Below, piece by piece: positions 52,343-60,845 of a stretch of DNA of 64,000 bases. Under the pieces are notes generated by a model. The model had not been told where the DNA came from, did not search any database, and was given only the letters and a program-made list of their open reading frames with translations. The first letter of the stretch is position 1. Every line of letters begins with the position of its first letter. Position numbers and translations under genes: made by a program. Source of the stretch: JAPPHY01 sp034423135 (GTDB taxonomy: Bacteria > Chloroflexota > Dehalococcoidia > Lucifugimonadales > UBA2985); contig DAOUJC010000010.1 in NCBI GenBank assembly GCA_034423135.1, positions 1 to 64,000 on the forward strand. The letters run 5' to 3'.

Positions 52343-53326
52343 GTGTATACATCTCACGAATACTCTGGCCTCTCCGACCTGTACGCCATGCTTGGCCTGG
52401 TCTCCACTGCGTGGAGCCGCAACTGGCCGCGCAACCGCTTCCACGTGGGCGACGTGTGGTGGTACCTTGGCCTGGGCCGCGAGGAGACGCCGGACTACCC
52501 GCACCACTCGATCAAGCTGTGGACCGGCGACGACGGCGAGGCAGTGGGGTTCGCGTGGCTGGACGGCCCCGGCTCCGGCGACGTGCTGGTGCATCCCGAC
52601 CACCGCGGCTTGGGCATCGAGGAGGAGATGCTGGCGTGGCTGGAGGAGCGGCACCGGGTGGAGGCCGCTCCTAGCGGAGGAGCGTCCACGCTGGAGACTG
52701 GCAGCTACGGAGACCCGTACTGGCGGGCGCTGCTGGAGGCTAACGGCTTCCGGCGCGACGACAGCGTGGACGGCTGGCCGCTCTTCTGGCGGTCGCTCGA
52801 CGCGCTGGAGCCGGACGCGCCGCCGGATGGGTTCGTGGTGCGCGAGGTGGCTGGCGAGCACGAGGCCACCGCCCGCACGATGGTGCAGCGCGAGGCGTTC
52901 GCCAACCTGGACTTCGATATGCCGGGCCGGCCGGCGGGCGGCAGGGCGCCTGCCGCGGAACTCGCCGAGGTCGAGCGACGGACGCGCATCTACCGGAACA
53001 TCATGAGGTTGCAGGGATACCGCCGCGAGCTGGACATCGTGGTGGAGGCCGAGAACGGCGACCTAACGGCGTGCTGCACCTGCTGGCTGGACGCGGAGAA
53101 CCGCGTTGGTGAGTTCGAGCCGGTGGGCTGTCACCCCGACTACCGCCAGCGTGGTCTCACTCGCGCCGCCATGTTTGAGGCGATGAGGCGTCTCAGGTCG
53201 CTCGGCGCGGAGGCTGCGGTGGTGAGCACCAATCCGCTCAACACGCCGGCCAAGCGACTGTACCAGTCCTGCGGCTTCGAGCTGGTCTTCCTCGATCCGC
53301 TCTACCGCAAGACGTTTGCGGGCTAG
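52343..53326 (+). CDS. Tandem GNAT-family N-acetyltransferase (327 aa)
   Basis: Two GNAT folds. The first (about 1-130) has VLVHPDHRGLGIEEEMLAW; the second (about 155-327) has the stronger acetyl-CoA motif CHPDYRQRGLTRAAMFEAMRRLRSLG and the closing NPLNTPAKRLYQSCGFELV. Substrate unknown. Start uncertain: GTG 52343 gives no overlap with pth, while an in-frame ATG at 52301 overlaps pth by 25 nt. Confidence 0.82.
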   Translation: MYTSHEYSGLSDLYAMLGLVSTAWSRNWPRNRFHVGDVWWYLGLGREETPDYPHHSIKLWTGDDGEAVGFAWLDGPGSGDVLVHPDHRGLGIEEEMLAWLEERHRVEAAPSGGASTLETGSYGDPYWRALLEANGFRRDDSVDGWPLFWRSLDALEPDAPPDGFVVREVAGEHEATARTMVQREAFANLDFDMPGRPAGGRAPAAELAEVERRTRIYRNIMRLQGYRRELDIVVEAENGDLTACCTCWLDAENRVGEFEPVGCHPDYRQRGLTRAAMFEAMRRLRSLGAEAAVVSTNPLNTPAKRLYQSCGFELVFLDPLYRKTFAG

Positions 53327-53335
53327 CGCCTCAGG

Positions 53336-54706
53336 TCAGCGCTCCCCCGCGTCCGCGGCCCTCTGCAAAACCTCTTCCCCCTTGATGGGGGAAGATTGAG
53401 ATGGGGGTGAAACGCCCTCCGTCTCGCCCTCAACCTCCCGCTCCACGCGCCGCACCGTCGAGAACGCCAGCAGAATGACCAGCAGCAGCGCCGTCGAGGC
53501 CAGGCCCATCGCTGCCACGGCCACGTCTGCGCCCCACGTCTCGGCGGCCGCCCCGAGCATCACCATGCCTGCGGGGCCAATCCCCACAGCTACCATCCGA
53601 ATGCTGAGCACCCGGCCCCTGATGTAGTCGGGCGAGATGATCTGCACCAGCGTAAAGTTGCTGGTCATGAACACCTGCAGCAGGTAGCCCACCAGGAGCG
53701 CCATCACGAGCGATAGCAGGTAAATCTTGGACAGGGCGAAGAACGCTATGAATATGCCCAGAGCCACGCCTCCAACGAGCATCAGCAGCTTGATCTGCCT
53801 GGGACTGCTGAACGCCGCAACGGAGAAGGATCCCGCGATGGCTCCCGCGCCGCCCATCGCGCCCAGCCAGCCAAGCCCGCTCTCGCCGACGTCCAGGATG
53901 TCCCTGGCGAACACCGGCAGCAGTGTCTGGTACGGCATGGCGAACACGGTCGTGACCGTTCCCATCAGCATCAGCCCAATGAGCACCTTGCTGTTCCTCA
54001 CGTAGCCCAGCCCCTGACCGATGCTGCCCAGCACGGTCGACCGCCGCTGCGGCGCGCCCTCCGACCTTGGGAGCCCCGGCAGTTTGAGCATGAAGAGCAG
54101 CACCAGCGCGGGCGCCAGCACCACGCAGGCCACCGCAAACGGGAATCCCATGCCGAACGCGGCCAGCAGGTATCCGGCCAGCGCCGGTCCAACCAGCATG
54201 GCAGAGCTGAATATCGTGGTGAAGAGCGCCACGCCGCTCGCAAGGTCCTGCCGCTCCACGAGGTTGCCCACGGACGCCGCCCGTGCGGGCATGCCGAGCG
54301 AGAAGCCGACGCCGTGCAGCGCTGTGAGCGCGAACACGTGCCACACCTGCACGACATCGGCCAGAATGAGGACTGCCAGCGCTAGGACCATGACGAAGTT
54401 AAAGACGTCGCTGACGATCAGCACCAGCTTGCGGTTCGCCCGGTCGGCGATGGCCCCGCCAAACACCGAGAACGCCAGCATGGGCGCCATCCCGATCGCG
54501 TTGACACCCGTCACCATGAACGAGGAGTCGGTCAGGTCCAGCACCAGCCACCCGCGGGCGATCATGGTCATGAAGAATGACGTGATGGAGACCAGGGAGG
54601 CGGCCCAAAATATACGGAACTGGGGATAGGAGAAGGCGCGCAGAGGCCCCAGCCGCCGCGAAGGGCGGCTCGCGTCAACCGCAGTCTGGCCCCCGTTGGC
54701 GCTGAT
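53336..54706 (-). CDS. MFS transporter, probable ATC start codon (456 aa)
   Basis: Twelve-helix MFS of the enterobactin-exporter-like type (ITSFFMTMIARGWLVLDLT, FGGAIADRANRK, FALTALHGVGFSLGMPAR). The first ATG (54571) would delete most of helix 1. The same frame continues upstream with typical MFS N-terminal residues (RLGPLRAFSYPQFRIFWAAS), without stops, to an ATC at 54706 preceded by AGGGAGG at 54712-54718 with 5-nt spacing. No ATG, GTG or TTG is available in that stretch. A -10 TATACT (54769-54774) fits. Substrate unknown. The acidic C-tail (EVEGETEG) is extra. Confidence 0.8.
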   Translation of the reverse strand: MSANGGQTAVDASRPSRRLGPLRAFSYPQFRIFWAASLVSITSFFMTMIARGWLVLDLTDSSFMVTGVNAIGMAPMLAFSVFGGAIADRANRKLVLIVSDVFNFVMVLALAVLILADVVQVWHVFALTALHGVGFSLGMPARAASVGNLVERQDLASGVALFTTIFSSAMLVGPALAGYLLAAFGMGFPFAVACVVLAPALVLLFMLKLPGLPRSEGAPQRRSTVLGSIGQGLGYVRNSKVLIGLMLMGTVTTVFAMPYQTLLPVFARDILDVGESGLGWLGAMGGAGAIAGSFSVAAFSSPRQIKLLMLVGGVALGIFIAFFALSKIYLLSLVMALLVGYLLQVFMTSNFTLVQIISPDYIRGRVLSIRMVAVGIGPAGMVMLGAAAETWGADVAVAAMGLASTALLLVILLAFSTVRRVEREVEGETEGVSPPSQSSPIKGEEVLQRAADAGER

Positions 54707-54809
54707 GGCGGCCTCCCTATGGTGTAGAAACAGACCAGCCCGGCCTAGCAGCCGGCGGCTTTTACAACAGTATACGCCTATAAGGTGCGAAATTCACCGC
54801 GCGGCGCGC

Positions 54810-54855
54810 CGTCCGCTCATCCTGAGCGTGTCGAAGGACATGAGCGGACGGTCTC
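54810..54855. repeat. Dispersed repeat, single copy
   Basis: CATCCTGAGCGTGTCGAAGG at about 54818-54837, followed by CATGAGCGG, in the gap between the MFS promoter and the frameshifted nuclease gene. Confidence 0.7.
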
Positions 54856-54923
54856 CGTGTGCGGGCCGTAGCCTAACGCATACTCGCCTAAGGGTAGCAG
54901 CAAGGAGACTCCCAGTGCGGAAG

Positions 54924-55912
54924 CTAAGGGTACTCTTCCGTCTCCGCATCACCTGGCAAGTCCGCGTCAAACTCATCGGTCAGCTCCCTCACTATGGGAA
55001 TCACAGTCTCAACGAGTTTGACGTATTTGTTGACCATCCAGCCAGCAGTATCGTTCAGCACGTCTTCGGCATCGCTGACACTTCTGTTGCGCAAGTAAAG
55101 GGCTATGCGAGACGCCCTGCGAGTTTCCAGTCTCTCCCATGTTAGCTCCTCACCGAATGCGCTTTCGATTCGTTCTCGCTGAGAGTGCAGCAGGTCAAAG
55201 AATCGTTTGGTAATCTGCTTGTCATGCTTATCCAGGTACAGTTCGATTCGGGCGTCCTGCGCGCTGAAGCTGACGTTGCGCCTGACACCGGGACCCCCGA
55301 TGAGAAATCTATCCAGTTGTCGGTGGTGCTACTGCGCCGTGAAGTCAGCCTGTGGCTATTCCTGAGCCTGTCCACAACTTTGGGCCAGAACGCAAAGTAG
55401 GCTTGCCCCTTGGCGCTGGGGCGTGCGCCCTGGCCGCTTACAACCCTGCTCTTCACAACAGTGTTGGGCCGTGAAGCAACTTCAAAGACTGAGGCAGGTG
55501 CGGAGTCTCCAATTCGCACCGCCTTGACCACAACTCCCCAGAACTCGGTCTCTTCGCCGGTGCGCTGGTTGAGCCAGTCTAGCGCTTGCCTGTGCTCGTC
55601 TCTGAATTCCCTAACCACCCAAACCATAACGTCCGCGTTCAGACCGGCAGCGTAGGTCAGCACCTTGCCAAGGTGGTCATGGTTAGTTGGCTCGAGCTGG
55701 TTCTCAATGATCACAGTTCTGTTAGCATCCTTCGCGTGAATGTCCAGCGAGAACGGACCTATGGGCGCTTCTGGCTCTACCAGCTCAAGATCCATGCCAA
55801 GGACTTCACCAAGTCTGTCCAAGTTCTTGGCTAGCCACGGAGTGAAGTCGCGGGCCTCATTTTCCCATACGTCTCTCAAATTGGCTTCCTCAAGTCGCGC
55901 TATTTCTGGCAT
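54924..55912 (-). pseudogene. Frameshifted DUF4268 nuclease-like gene (329 codons if repaired)
   Basis: The first about 205 codons (start ATG 55912, GGAGGAG 6 nt upstream) read as a PD-(D/E)xK-like nuclease: FSLDIHAKD (D57), VIIENQLEPTNHDHLGKVLTYAAGL (E70-N-Q72). After a 5-base C-run at 55294-55298 (G-run on the coding strand) the frame is lost, but the +1 frame continues seamlessly with the expected DUF4268 sequence: NVSFSAQDARIELYLDKHDK, GEELTWERLETRRASRIALYL, to a stop at 54924-54926. Adding one G restores a full gene; total length 989 = 990-1. A recent loss-of-function mutation, phase-variable tract or sequencing error. AT-richer than neighbours, accessory. Confidence 0.8.
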
Positions 55913-56016
55913 CTCACTCCTCCCGAACCAAGCCTCGTGGCAGACACTCAACTGATTGCCGCATCAGTATACACCCCTATTGAGGAGAGCAATCCGACGC
56001 GCAACGCCCCCCTTCC

Positions 56017-56046
56017 TTGCCCCAATGGACGCTCACAACATATAAT
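56017..56046 (+). promoter_or_regulatory. Promoter of the hydroxyacid dehydrogenase gene
   Basis: TTGCCC 56017-56022, 18-nt spacer, perfect TATAAT 56041-56046. Confidence 0.6.
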
Positions 56047-56095
56047 CATGCTGCCCGCATTCGGCCGGGCACCCCATCGACACAAGGAGGTGGAC

Positions 56096-57073
56096 ATGGC
56101 TGCCAAAATCGCCTATCTCTCGCCCAACCAGGATCAGATGCCGGACTTCCAAAGGCTGGCCGCCGGCGGTGAGGAGATCGTCTGGGTCGACTCCAACCAG
56201 CCCGTGGAGAAGCAGGCGGAGGACCTCCGCGGTGTGGTCGCCGTCATTCCCACGCCGTCGCGCTACTCGGAGGAACTTGCGCGGCTGACTCCATCGGTCC
56301 GCCTCGTCCAGACCATCAGCGCCGGCACCAACATGATCGACAAGGTGGCGCTCGGCGAGCTCGGCATACTGGTCGCCAACAACGGCGGCGGCAACGCCAT
56401 CGCCGTGGCGGAGCACACCATAGCTCTGATGGTGAGCGCCTTCCGAAAGTTCCAGCTCCAGTTCAACAACGTGAGGGACGGCAACTGGGCCGGCGACATC
56501 CGCACCAACTGGTTCTCGCAGGCCTACGAAGTTGCCGGCAAGAAGATCGGCATCGTGGGGCTCGGCCGCATCGGTTCACGCCTGGCCCGGCGCCTCCAAG
56601 GCTGGGAGTGCGAGCTCGTCTACAGCGACATCGTCGACATCGAGCCTGCGCTGGAGGAGGAGCTTCACGTCACCCGCGTCTCGCTGGAAGAGCTGCTCAC
56701 CACGTCGGACATCATCTCGCTGCACGTGCCTCTAAACCGCAACACACACCACATGATCAGTGACCGCGAGTTCGACATGATGAAGCCGACCGCGCTGCTG
56801 GTCAACGCCTGCCGCGGCCCCGTGGTGGACGAGGAAGCCCTCTTCCGGGCCATACGCGACAAGAAGATTGCGGTTGCGGCGCTGGACGTCACGGAGGAGG
56901 AGCCCACGCCGGTGGATAACCCGCTGCTGCAGTTCGACAACGTGCTCATCACGCCGCACCTGGCCGCCCTTGCGATAGAGTCGCACGAGCGCAGCCGCGC
57001 CTTCGCGGTGTACAACACGCAAAGGGTGGCGAGCGGCGAGGAGCCGGAGTCGATCGTCCCGCCGGACGACTAG
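56096..57073 (+). CDS. D-isomer-specific 2-hydroxyacid dehydrogenase (325 aa)
   Basis: NAD-dependent oxidoreductase of the phosphoglycerate/lactate dehydrogenase family. Substrate-binding half, then the Rossmann motif GIVGLGRIGSRLARRL (about 155-170), catalytic Arg in NACRGPVVDEEAL, Glu in DVTEEEPTP and His in ITPHLAA. Start ATG 56096 after AAGGAGGTGG; an upstream in-frame extension is discarded. Substrate not determinable (glyoxylate/hydroxypyruvate reductase or 3-PGDH-like). Confidence 0.9.
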   Translation: MAAKIAYLSPNQDQMPDFQRLAAGGEEIVWVDSNQPVEKQAEDLRGVVAVIPTPSRYSEELARLTPSVRLVQTISAGTNMIDKVALGELGILVANNGGGNAIAVAEHTIALMVSAFRKFQLQFNNVRDGNWAGDIRTNWFSQAYEVAGKKIGIVGLGRIGSRLARRLQGWECELVYSDIVDIEPALEEELHVTRVSLEELLTTSDIISLHVPLNRNTHHMISDREFDMMKPTALLVNACRGPVVDEEALFRAIRDKKIAVAALDVTEEEPTPVDNPLLQFDNVLITPHLAALAIESHERSRAFAVYNTQRVASGEEPESIVPPDD

Positions 57074-57099
57074 GCGGAACAGCTGCCTGAATTTGGAAG

Positions 57100-57175
57100 T
57101 GCCCTCAAGGGGATTCGAACCCCTGATCTCCACCTTGAAAGGGTGGCGTCCTAGGCCAGGCTAGACGATGAGGGC
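57100..57175 (-). tRNA. tRNA-Glu (TTC)
   Basis: Acceptor GCCCTCA pairs TGAGGGC; anticodon loop TTTCAAG gives TTC; T-loop GGTTCGAATCC. The 3' CCA is not encoded (CTT follows the discriminator A), unlike the other tRNAs of the window. Confidence 0.93.
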
Positions 57176-57234
57176 ACGTTAGGCTTCAAGTCGGCTGGCC
57201 GCCGGGCCGGTGCGCGGCGGCAGCGATGCGTGGG

Positions 57235-58272
57235 CTAGGGGTAGAGCGCCAGCTGCTCCAGCCCCTCGGTTTCCTCCAGCCCCAGCATCAGGTTCATGTT
57301 CTGGATGGCCTGCCCGGCGGCGCCCTTGACCAGGTTGTCCAGGCAGCTTATGACCATCAGCCGATTGGTGCGCAGGTCCACGGTGGGGTAGATCACGCAG
57401 TTGTTGTTGCCCAGCGTGTGCTTGGTCATGGGCGAGGACCCGACCACCTGGACGAAAGGCTCGTCTCGGTAGAAGCTCTCGTAGAGCGCCCGCAGCTCCT
57501 TGACGCCCTCCGGCCCGGATGCGATGGCGCCGTCCTTCAGAGTCGCGTAGCAGGAGTCCAGGATGCCGCGTGTCATGGGTATCAGGTGCGGCAGGAAAGT
57601 CAGCCTGGGCTCAAAGCCTCCGCGGTAGCGGCGCAGCTCCTGCGTAATCTCCGGCATGTGCCGGTGCCCGTTCACCGAGTAGGCCGACACATTCTCGTTC
57701 ACCTCCGAGAAGTGGGTGTTGAGGCTGAGGCCGCGGCCCGCCCCGGACACGCCGGACTTGGCGTCGATGATAATGTCCTCGTGAATGAGACCCTCGCGAA
57801 CGGCGGGCGCAAGCGCCAGGATCGCGCCGGTGGGGTAGCAGCCGGGGTTGGCGACCAGCGTGGCCGAAGTCACGTCGCTGCGGTTGAGCTCCGTCAGGCC
57901 GTACACTGACTCCTCGAGGAGTTGCGCCTTGGGATGCGCTACGCCGTACCACTCCTCGTACTCGGAGGCGTCCTTCAGGCGGAAGTCGGCGCTGATGTCG
58001 ATCGACTTCACGCCCTGCTCCACCAGCGGTATGAGAGCCTCCGCGCTGGCCGTCTGCGGAAGGGCTGAGAACACCACGTCGACGCTCTCGGTCACCTCCG
58101 ACTCGATCGCCATGTCGATGTCCGACAGGTGGGGGAATGCGTCGCCCAGCTTCTGGCCCACGGCGCTACGGCCCGTGACCTGCGTGAGCTCGATGTCCGG
58201 GTGGCGGTGCAGAATGCGGGCGAGCTCTATGCCTGAATAGCCGGTGACGTTGATGATTGCAGCTTTCTTCAT
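57235..58272 (-). CDS. argC: N-acetyl-gamma-glutamyl-phosphate reductase (345 aa)
   Basis: Third step of arginine biosynthesis. NAD(P)-binding AIINVTGYSGIELARIL start; ISADFRL; catalytic C145 in ANPGCYPTGA; VSGAGRG, and GHRHMPEI with the second catalytic His. Start ATG 58272 behind GGAGGAGAC. Complete; no other arg gene follows within the window, and downstream lies tRNA-Glu. Confidence 0.94.
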   Translation of the reverse strand: MKKAAIINVTGYSGIELARILHRHPDIELTQVTGRSAVGQKLGDAFPHLSDIDMAIESEVTESVDVVFSALPQTASAEALIPLVEQGVKSIDISADFRLKDASEYEEWYGVAHPKAQLLEESVYGLTELNRSDVTSATLVANPGCYPTGAILALAPAVREGLIHEDIIIDAKSGVSGAGRGLSLNTHFSEVNENVSAYSVNGHRHMPEITQELRRYRGGFEPRLTFLPHLIPMTRGILDSCYATLKDGAIASGPEGVKELRALYESFYRDEPFVQVVGSSPMTKHTLGNNNCVIYPTVDLRTNRLMVISCLDNLVKGAAGQAIQNMNLMLGLEETEGLEQLALYP

Positions 58273-58334
58273 GTCTCCTCCGTTTGGTCGCAGAGGTAAA
58301 GTATAAGGCCTTGTGCGACCCTGGGGCAAGCCGA

Positions 58335-58505
58335 CCCGTCCAAGGCCCGCTCATGGTGAGCCTGTCGAACCATTTGAGCGGTAAACTCGCGAGTCCGCTC
58401 ACGCCCTTCGACCGGGCTCAGGGTGAGCGGACAAAAGGGCAGCCCGCTCATGATGAGCTGAGAGTTTACCCTGAGCGAAGCCGAAGGGAACCATATCAGC
58501 GGGCA
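58335..58505. repeat. Dispersed repeat cluster between argC and nth
   Basis: Several copies of the family: GAGCCTGTCGAACC at about 58358, GCCCTTCGACCGGGCTCAGG near 58407 and GAGTTTACCCTGAGCGAAGC near 58469, in alternating orientation. The rest of the 58273-58518 gap shows no gene. Confidence 0.78.
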
Positions 58506-58518
58506 AAAACCGACCGAC

Positions 58519-59232
58519 TCACACCCGAAACGCCGACGGGCATCGCTCGCTCAGCACGCACCGGTCGCACATCGGCCTACGCGCCCGGCACACCTGCCGC
58601 CCGTGGGCGATTATGTGCACGTGCAGCGCGAACACCCGCTCCGGCGGCACCGACGACTCCAGAATGTCGTGGGCCTGGTCGGCGGTCACCTTGGGACCGA
58701 TGAGGCCCAGGCGGCGGCTCACGCGGTGGATGTGCGTGTCCACGGGCATCGCCGGCATCCCCAGCGCAAACGACAGCACGATGGCCGCCGTCTTGGGCCC
58801 GACTCCGGGAAGCTCTCGCAGCCACTGCTTGGCCTCTTCCAGTGGCATCTCGCCCAGGAAGTCGAGGTCCAGCGACCCGCGGCGCTCGCGGATGTCCTGC
58901 AGCACGGCCTTGATCCTGGGCGCCTTGATCCGGGACAGGCCGCCGTTCCAGATTACGCGGGCGATGTGGTCCGAATCGGCGTCGGCCACGCGCTCCCAGT
59001 CGCCGAACGCGTCGCGGAGGCTGTCGTACGCCCTGAAGGCGTTCACGTCCGAGTTGTGCTGCGAGAGGATGGTGAACACAAGCTCGGACACAGCGTCAAA
59101 GCGCGGCTCCCACTCGACGGGGCCCTGCTCGGCCTCCAGTATGAGGAGCGCGTCGAGGGAGGTGATGGACGGGGTGTGATCGCCGTCGCTCTTGGGCGAT
59201 GCGTCGCGTTTTGCTCGCTTGGGGGACGGCAT
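58519..59232 (-). CDS. nth: Endonuclease III-type DNA glycosylase (237 aa)
   Basis: Base-excision repair enzyme. HhH hairpin LPGVGPKTAAIV (141-152) with Lys at 147, catalytic D165 in MPVDTHIHRV, and the [4Fe-4S] cluster C-x6-C-x2-C-x5-C in CRARRPMCDRCVLSERC. The usual LSAQ region is LSQHNSD, a variant of the archaeal/deep-branching type. The N-terminal 20 residues are extra and basic. Confidence 0.9.
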   Translation of the reverse strand: MPSPKRAKRDASPKSDGDHTPSITSLDALLILEAEQGPVEWEPRFDAVSELVFTILSQHNSDVNAFRAYDSLRDAFGDWERVADADSDHIARVIWNGGLSRIKAPRIKAVLQDIRERRGSLDLDFLGEMPLEEAKQWLRELPGVGPKTAAIVLSFALGMPAMPVDTHIHRVSRRLGLIGPKVTADQAHDILESSVPPERVFALHVHIIAHGRQVCRARRPMCDRCVLSERCPSAFRV

Positions 59233-59268
59233 GATGCTATCTGCGCAGGCGGGCTTGCATTCCAGTAG

Positions 59269-59343
59269 TGGAGCGGGAGATGGGATTCGAACCCACGACG
59301 TCCGCCTTGGAAGGGCGGAGCTCTACCGCTGAGCTACTCCCGC
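59269..59343 (-). tRNA. tRNA-Gly (TCC)
   Basis: Acceptor GCGGGAG pairs CTCCCGC; anticodon loop CTTCCAA gives TCC; T-loop GGTTCGAATCC; CCA encoded at 59269-59271. Confidence 0.93.
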
Positions 59344-59420
59344 ACCAGCCGAGCGTACCGCCCGGCTGCTCACGCGTCATTATACCAGCGCGCCCGCGCG
59401 CGGGGTAGGGGTGCGGCAGC

Positions 59421-59449
59421 TTGACACTCGCCGCAGCGGTGACTATACT
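59421..59449 (+). promoter_or_regulatory. Sigma-A promoter of the trpS-trpE unit
   Basis: TTGACA 59421-59426, 17-nt spacer, TATACT 59444-59449. Confidence 0.8.
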
Positions 59450-59455
59450 CCGCGC

Positions 59456-59755
59456 AAAATTCGCATAGCCAAAGGCAGCGAACGGGGATAGTACGCCTCA
59501 AGCGGGGCTCAGAGAGCCGGGGAAGGTGCGAGCCGGCGCCTGCGCAGAGGTCGAATGGGCCCGGGAGCCGCACGCCGAAGGCCCCATCGCAGGGGTCGTA
59601 GGCCGAGCCGGGGGAGTCCCGTTACAGACTCACGAGCCTACCATTAGCGGCTCGGACGAGATACGAGAGGCGCGGGCATCGGTTGCCCCGCTCTCGAAAT
59701 AAGGGTGGCACCGCGGACAAGCCCCGCCCCTTGAAGGGCGGGGCTGTTTTTTTTG
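59456..59755 (+). promoter_or_regulatory. T-box riboswitch (tRNA-Trp sensing), transcriptional
   Basis: About 300-nt leader. The specifier loop holds TGG (59556-59558, in GAATGGGC), decoding tryptophan. The antiterminator T-box AAGGGTGGCACCGCGG is at 59701-59716. It is followed by a terminator: GCCCCGCCC 59721-59729 pairing GGGCGGGGC 59736-59744, then eight T (59747-59754). Uncharged tRNA-Trp should stabilise the antiterminator and turn on trpS and trpE. Confidence 0.92.
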
Positions 59756-59805
59756 AGACAATACCTGCGCCGAGGTATCCGAGACGAGAGGAGTGGCATT
59801 TGGCC

Positions 59806-60810
59806 ATGACTGCACCGACACAGCGAATACTGACAGGAATACGGCCCACCGGAGCCCTGCATCTGGGCCACTACGCCGGGGCTCTGGAGAACTGGATTCG
59901 CCTTCAGGAGCAGTACGACTGCATCTTCCTGATAGCCGACTATCAGGCCCTGGGCGACCACGTCGAGGACATCGACAGCATCCGGCAGTCCGTGTTTGGT
60001 GTTGCGCTCGACTGGCTGGCCGTGGGCCTCGACCCGCATCGCAGCACGTACTGCATCCAGAGCTACGTACCGGAGCACGCCGAGCTCACCATGCTCCTCT
60101 CCATGATCACGCCGTTGGGCATGTTGCAGCGCAACCCCACCCTCAAGAACGAGTTGCAGGAGCTGCGCAATACGAGTCCCTCCGTGGGCTTCTACAACTA
60201 CCCCGTCAGCCAGATTGCGGACATCCTGCTGCCCAAAGCGCACCTGGTGCCAACGGGTGACGATCAGCTTCCGCACGTGGAGATGACGCGCGAGATAGCC
60301 AGGAGATTCAATCGGAGCTATGGCGAAGTGTTTCCCGAGCCGCAATCCTTGATAGGGCGAGCGCCTCGCCTGGTTGGCACCGATGGCGGCGCCAAAATGA
60401 GCAAGAGCATCGGCAATTGCATCTACCTGAGCGACGACGCGGAGACGGTGAACCGGAAGGTCATGAGCATGTACACAGATCCCACGCGTATCCACGCCAC
60501 CGACCCTGGACACGTGGAAGGGAACCCTGTGTTCGTCTATCACGACACGTTCAACCCGGACACCGCCGAGGTGGAAGACCTGAAGGAGCGCTACCTGGTC
60601 GGCGGCGTTGGCGACGTGGAGGTGAAGCGCAAGCTGGCCGGCGCTCTCAACGGCTTCCTGGAGCCCATTCGCGAGAGCCGCCGCTACTATGAGGAGCATC
60701 CGGAACTGGTGAGGGACGCCCTGCTGGAAGGCACGCAGCGCGCCAGGGCCATCGCGGAGTCGACGATGACGGAGGTGCGGGACTCTATGCGAATCAGCCG
60801 GTACGTGTAG
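59806..60810 (+). CDS. trpS: Tryptophanyl-tRNA synthetase (334 aa)
   Basis: Class I synthetase. HIGH variant HLGH (19-22) in GIRPTGALHLGHYAG; KMSKS at 197-201 (GGAKMSKSIGN). The tRNA/Trp pocket regions SQIADILLPKAHLVPTGDDQ and FPEPQSL are present. Start ATG 59806, although the ribosome site GAGGAG fits TTG 59800 (MAMTAP) at 6-7 nt. Controlled by the T-box leader; trpE follows 35 nt after its stop. Confidence 0.95.
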   Translation: MTAPTQRILTGIRPTGALHLGHYAGALENWIRLQEQYDCIFLIADYQALGDHVEDIDSIRQSVFGVALDWLAVGLDPHRSTYCIQSYVPEHAELTMLLSMITPLGMLQRNPTLKNELQELRNTSPSVGFYNYPVSQIADILLPKAHLVPTGDDQLPHVEMTREIARRFNRSYGEVFPEPQSLIGRAPRLVGTDGGAKMSKSIGNCIYLSDDAETVNRKVMSMYTDPTRIHATDPGHVEGNPVFVYHDTFNPDTAEVEDLKERYLVGGVGDVEVKRKLAGALNGFLEPIRESRRYYEEHPELVRDALLEGTQRARAIAESTMTEVRDSMRISRYV

Positions 60811-60845
60811 CCGGGAAGCATCGCAACCCGTAAGGTGAAATCAAC

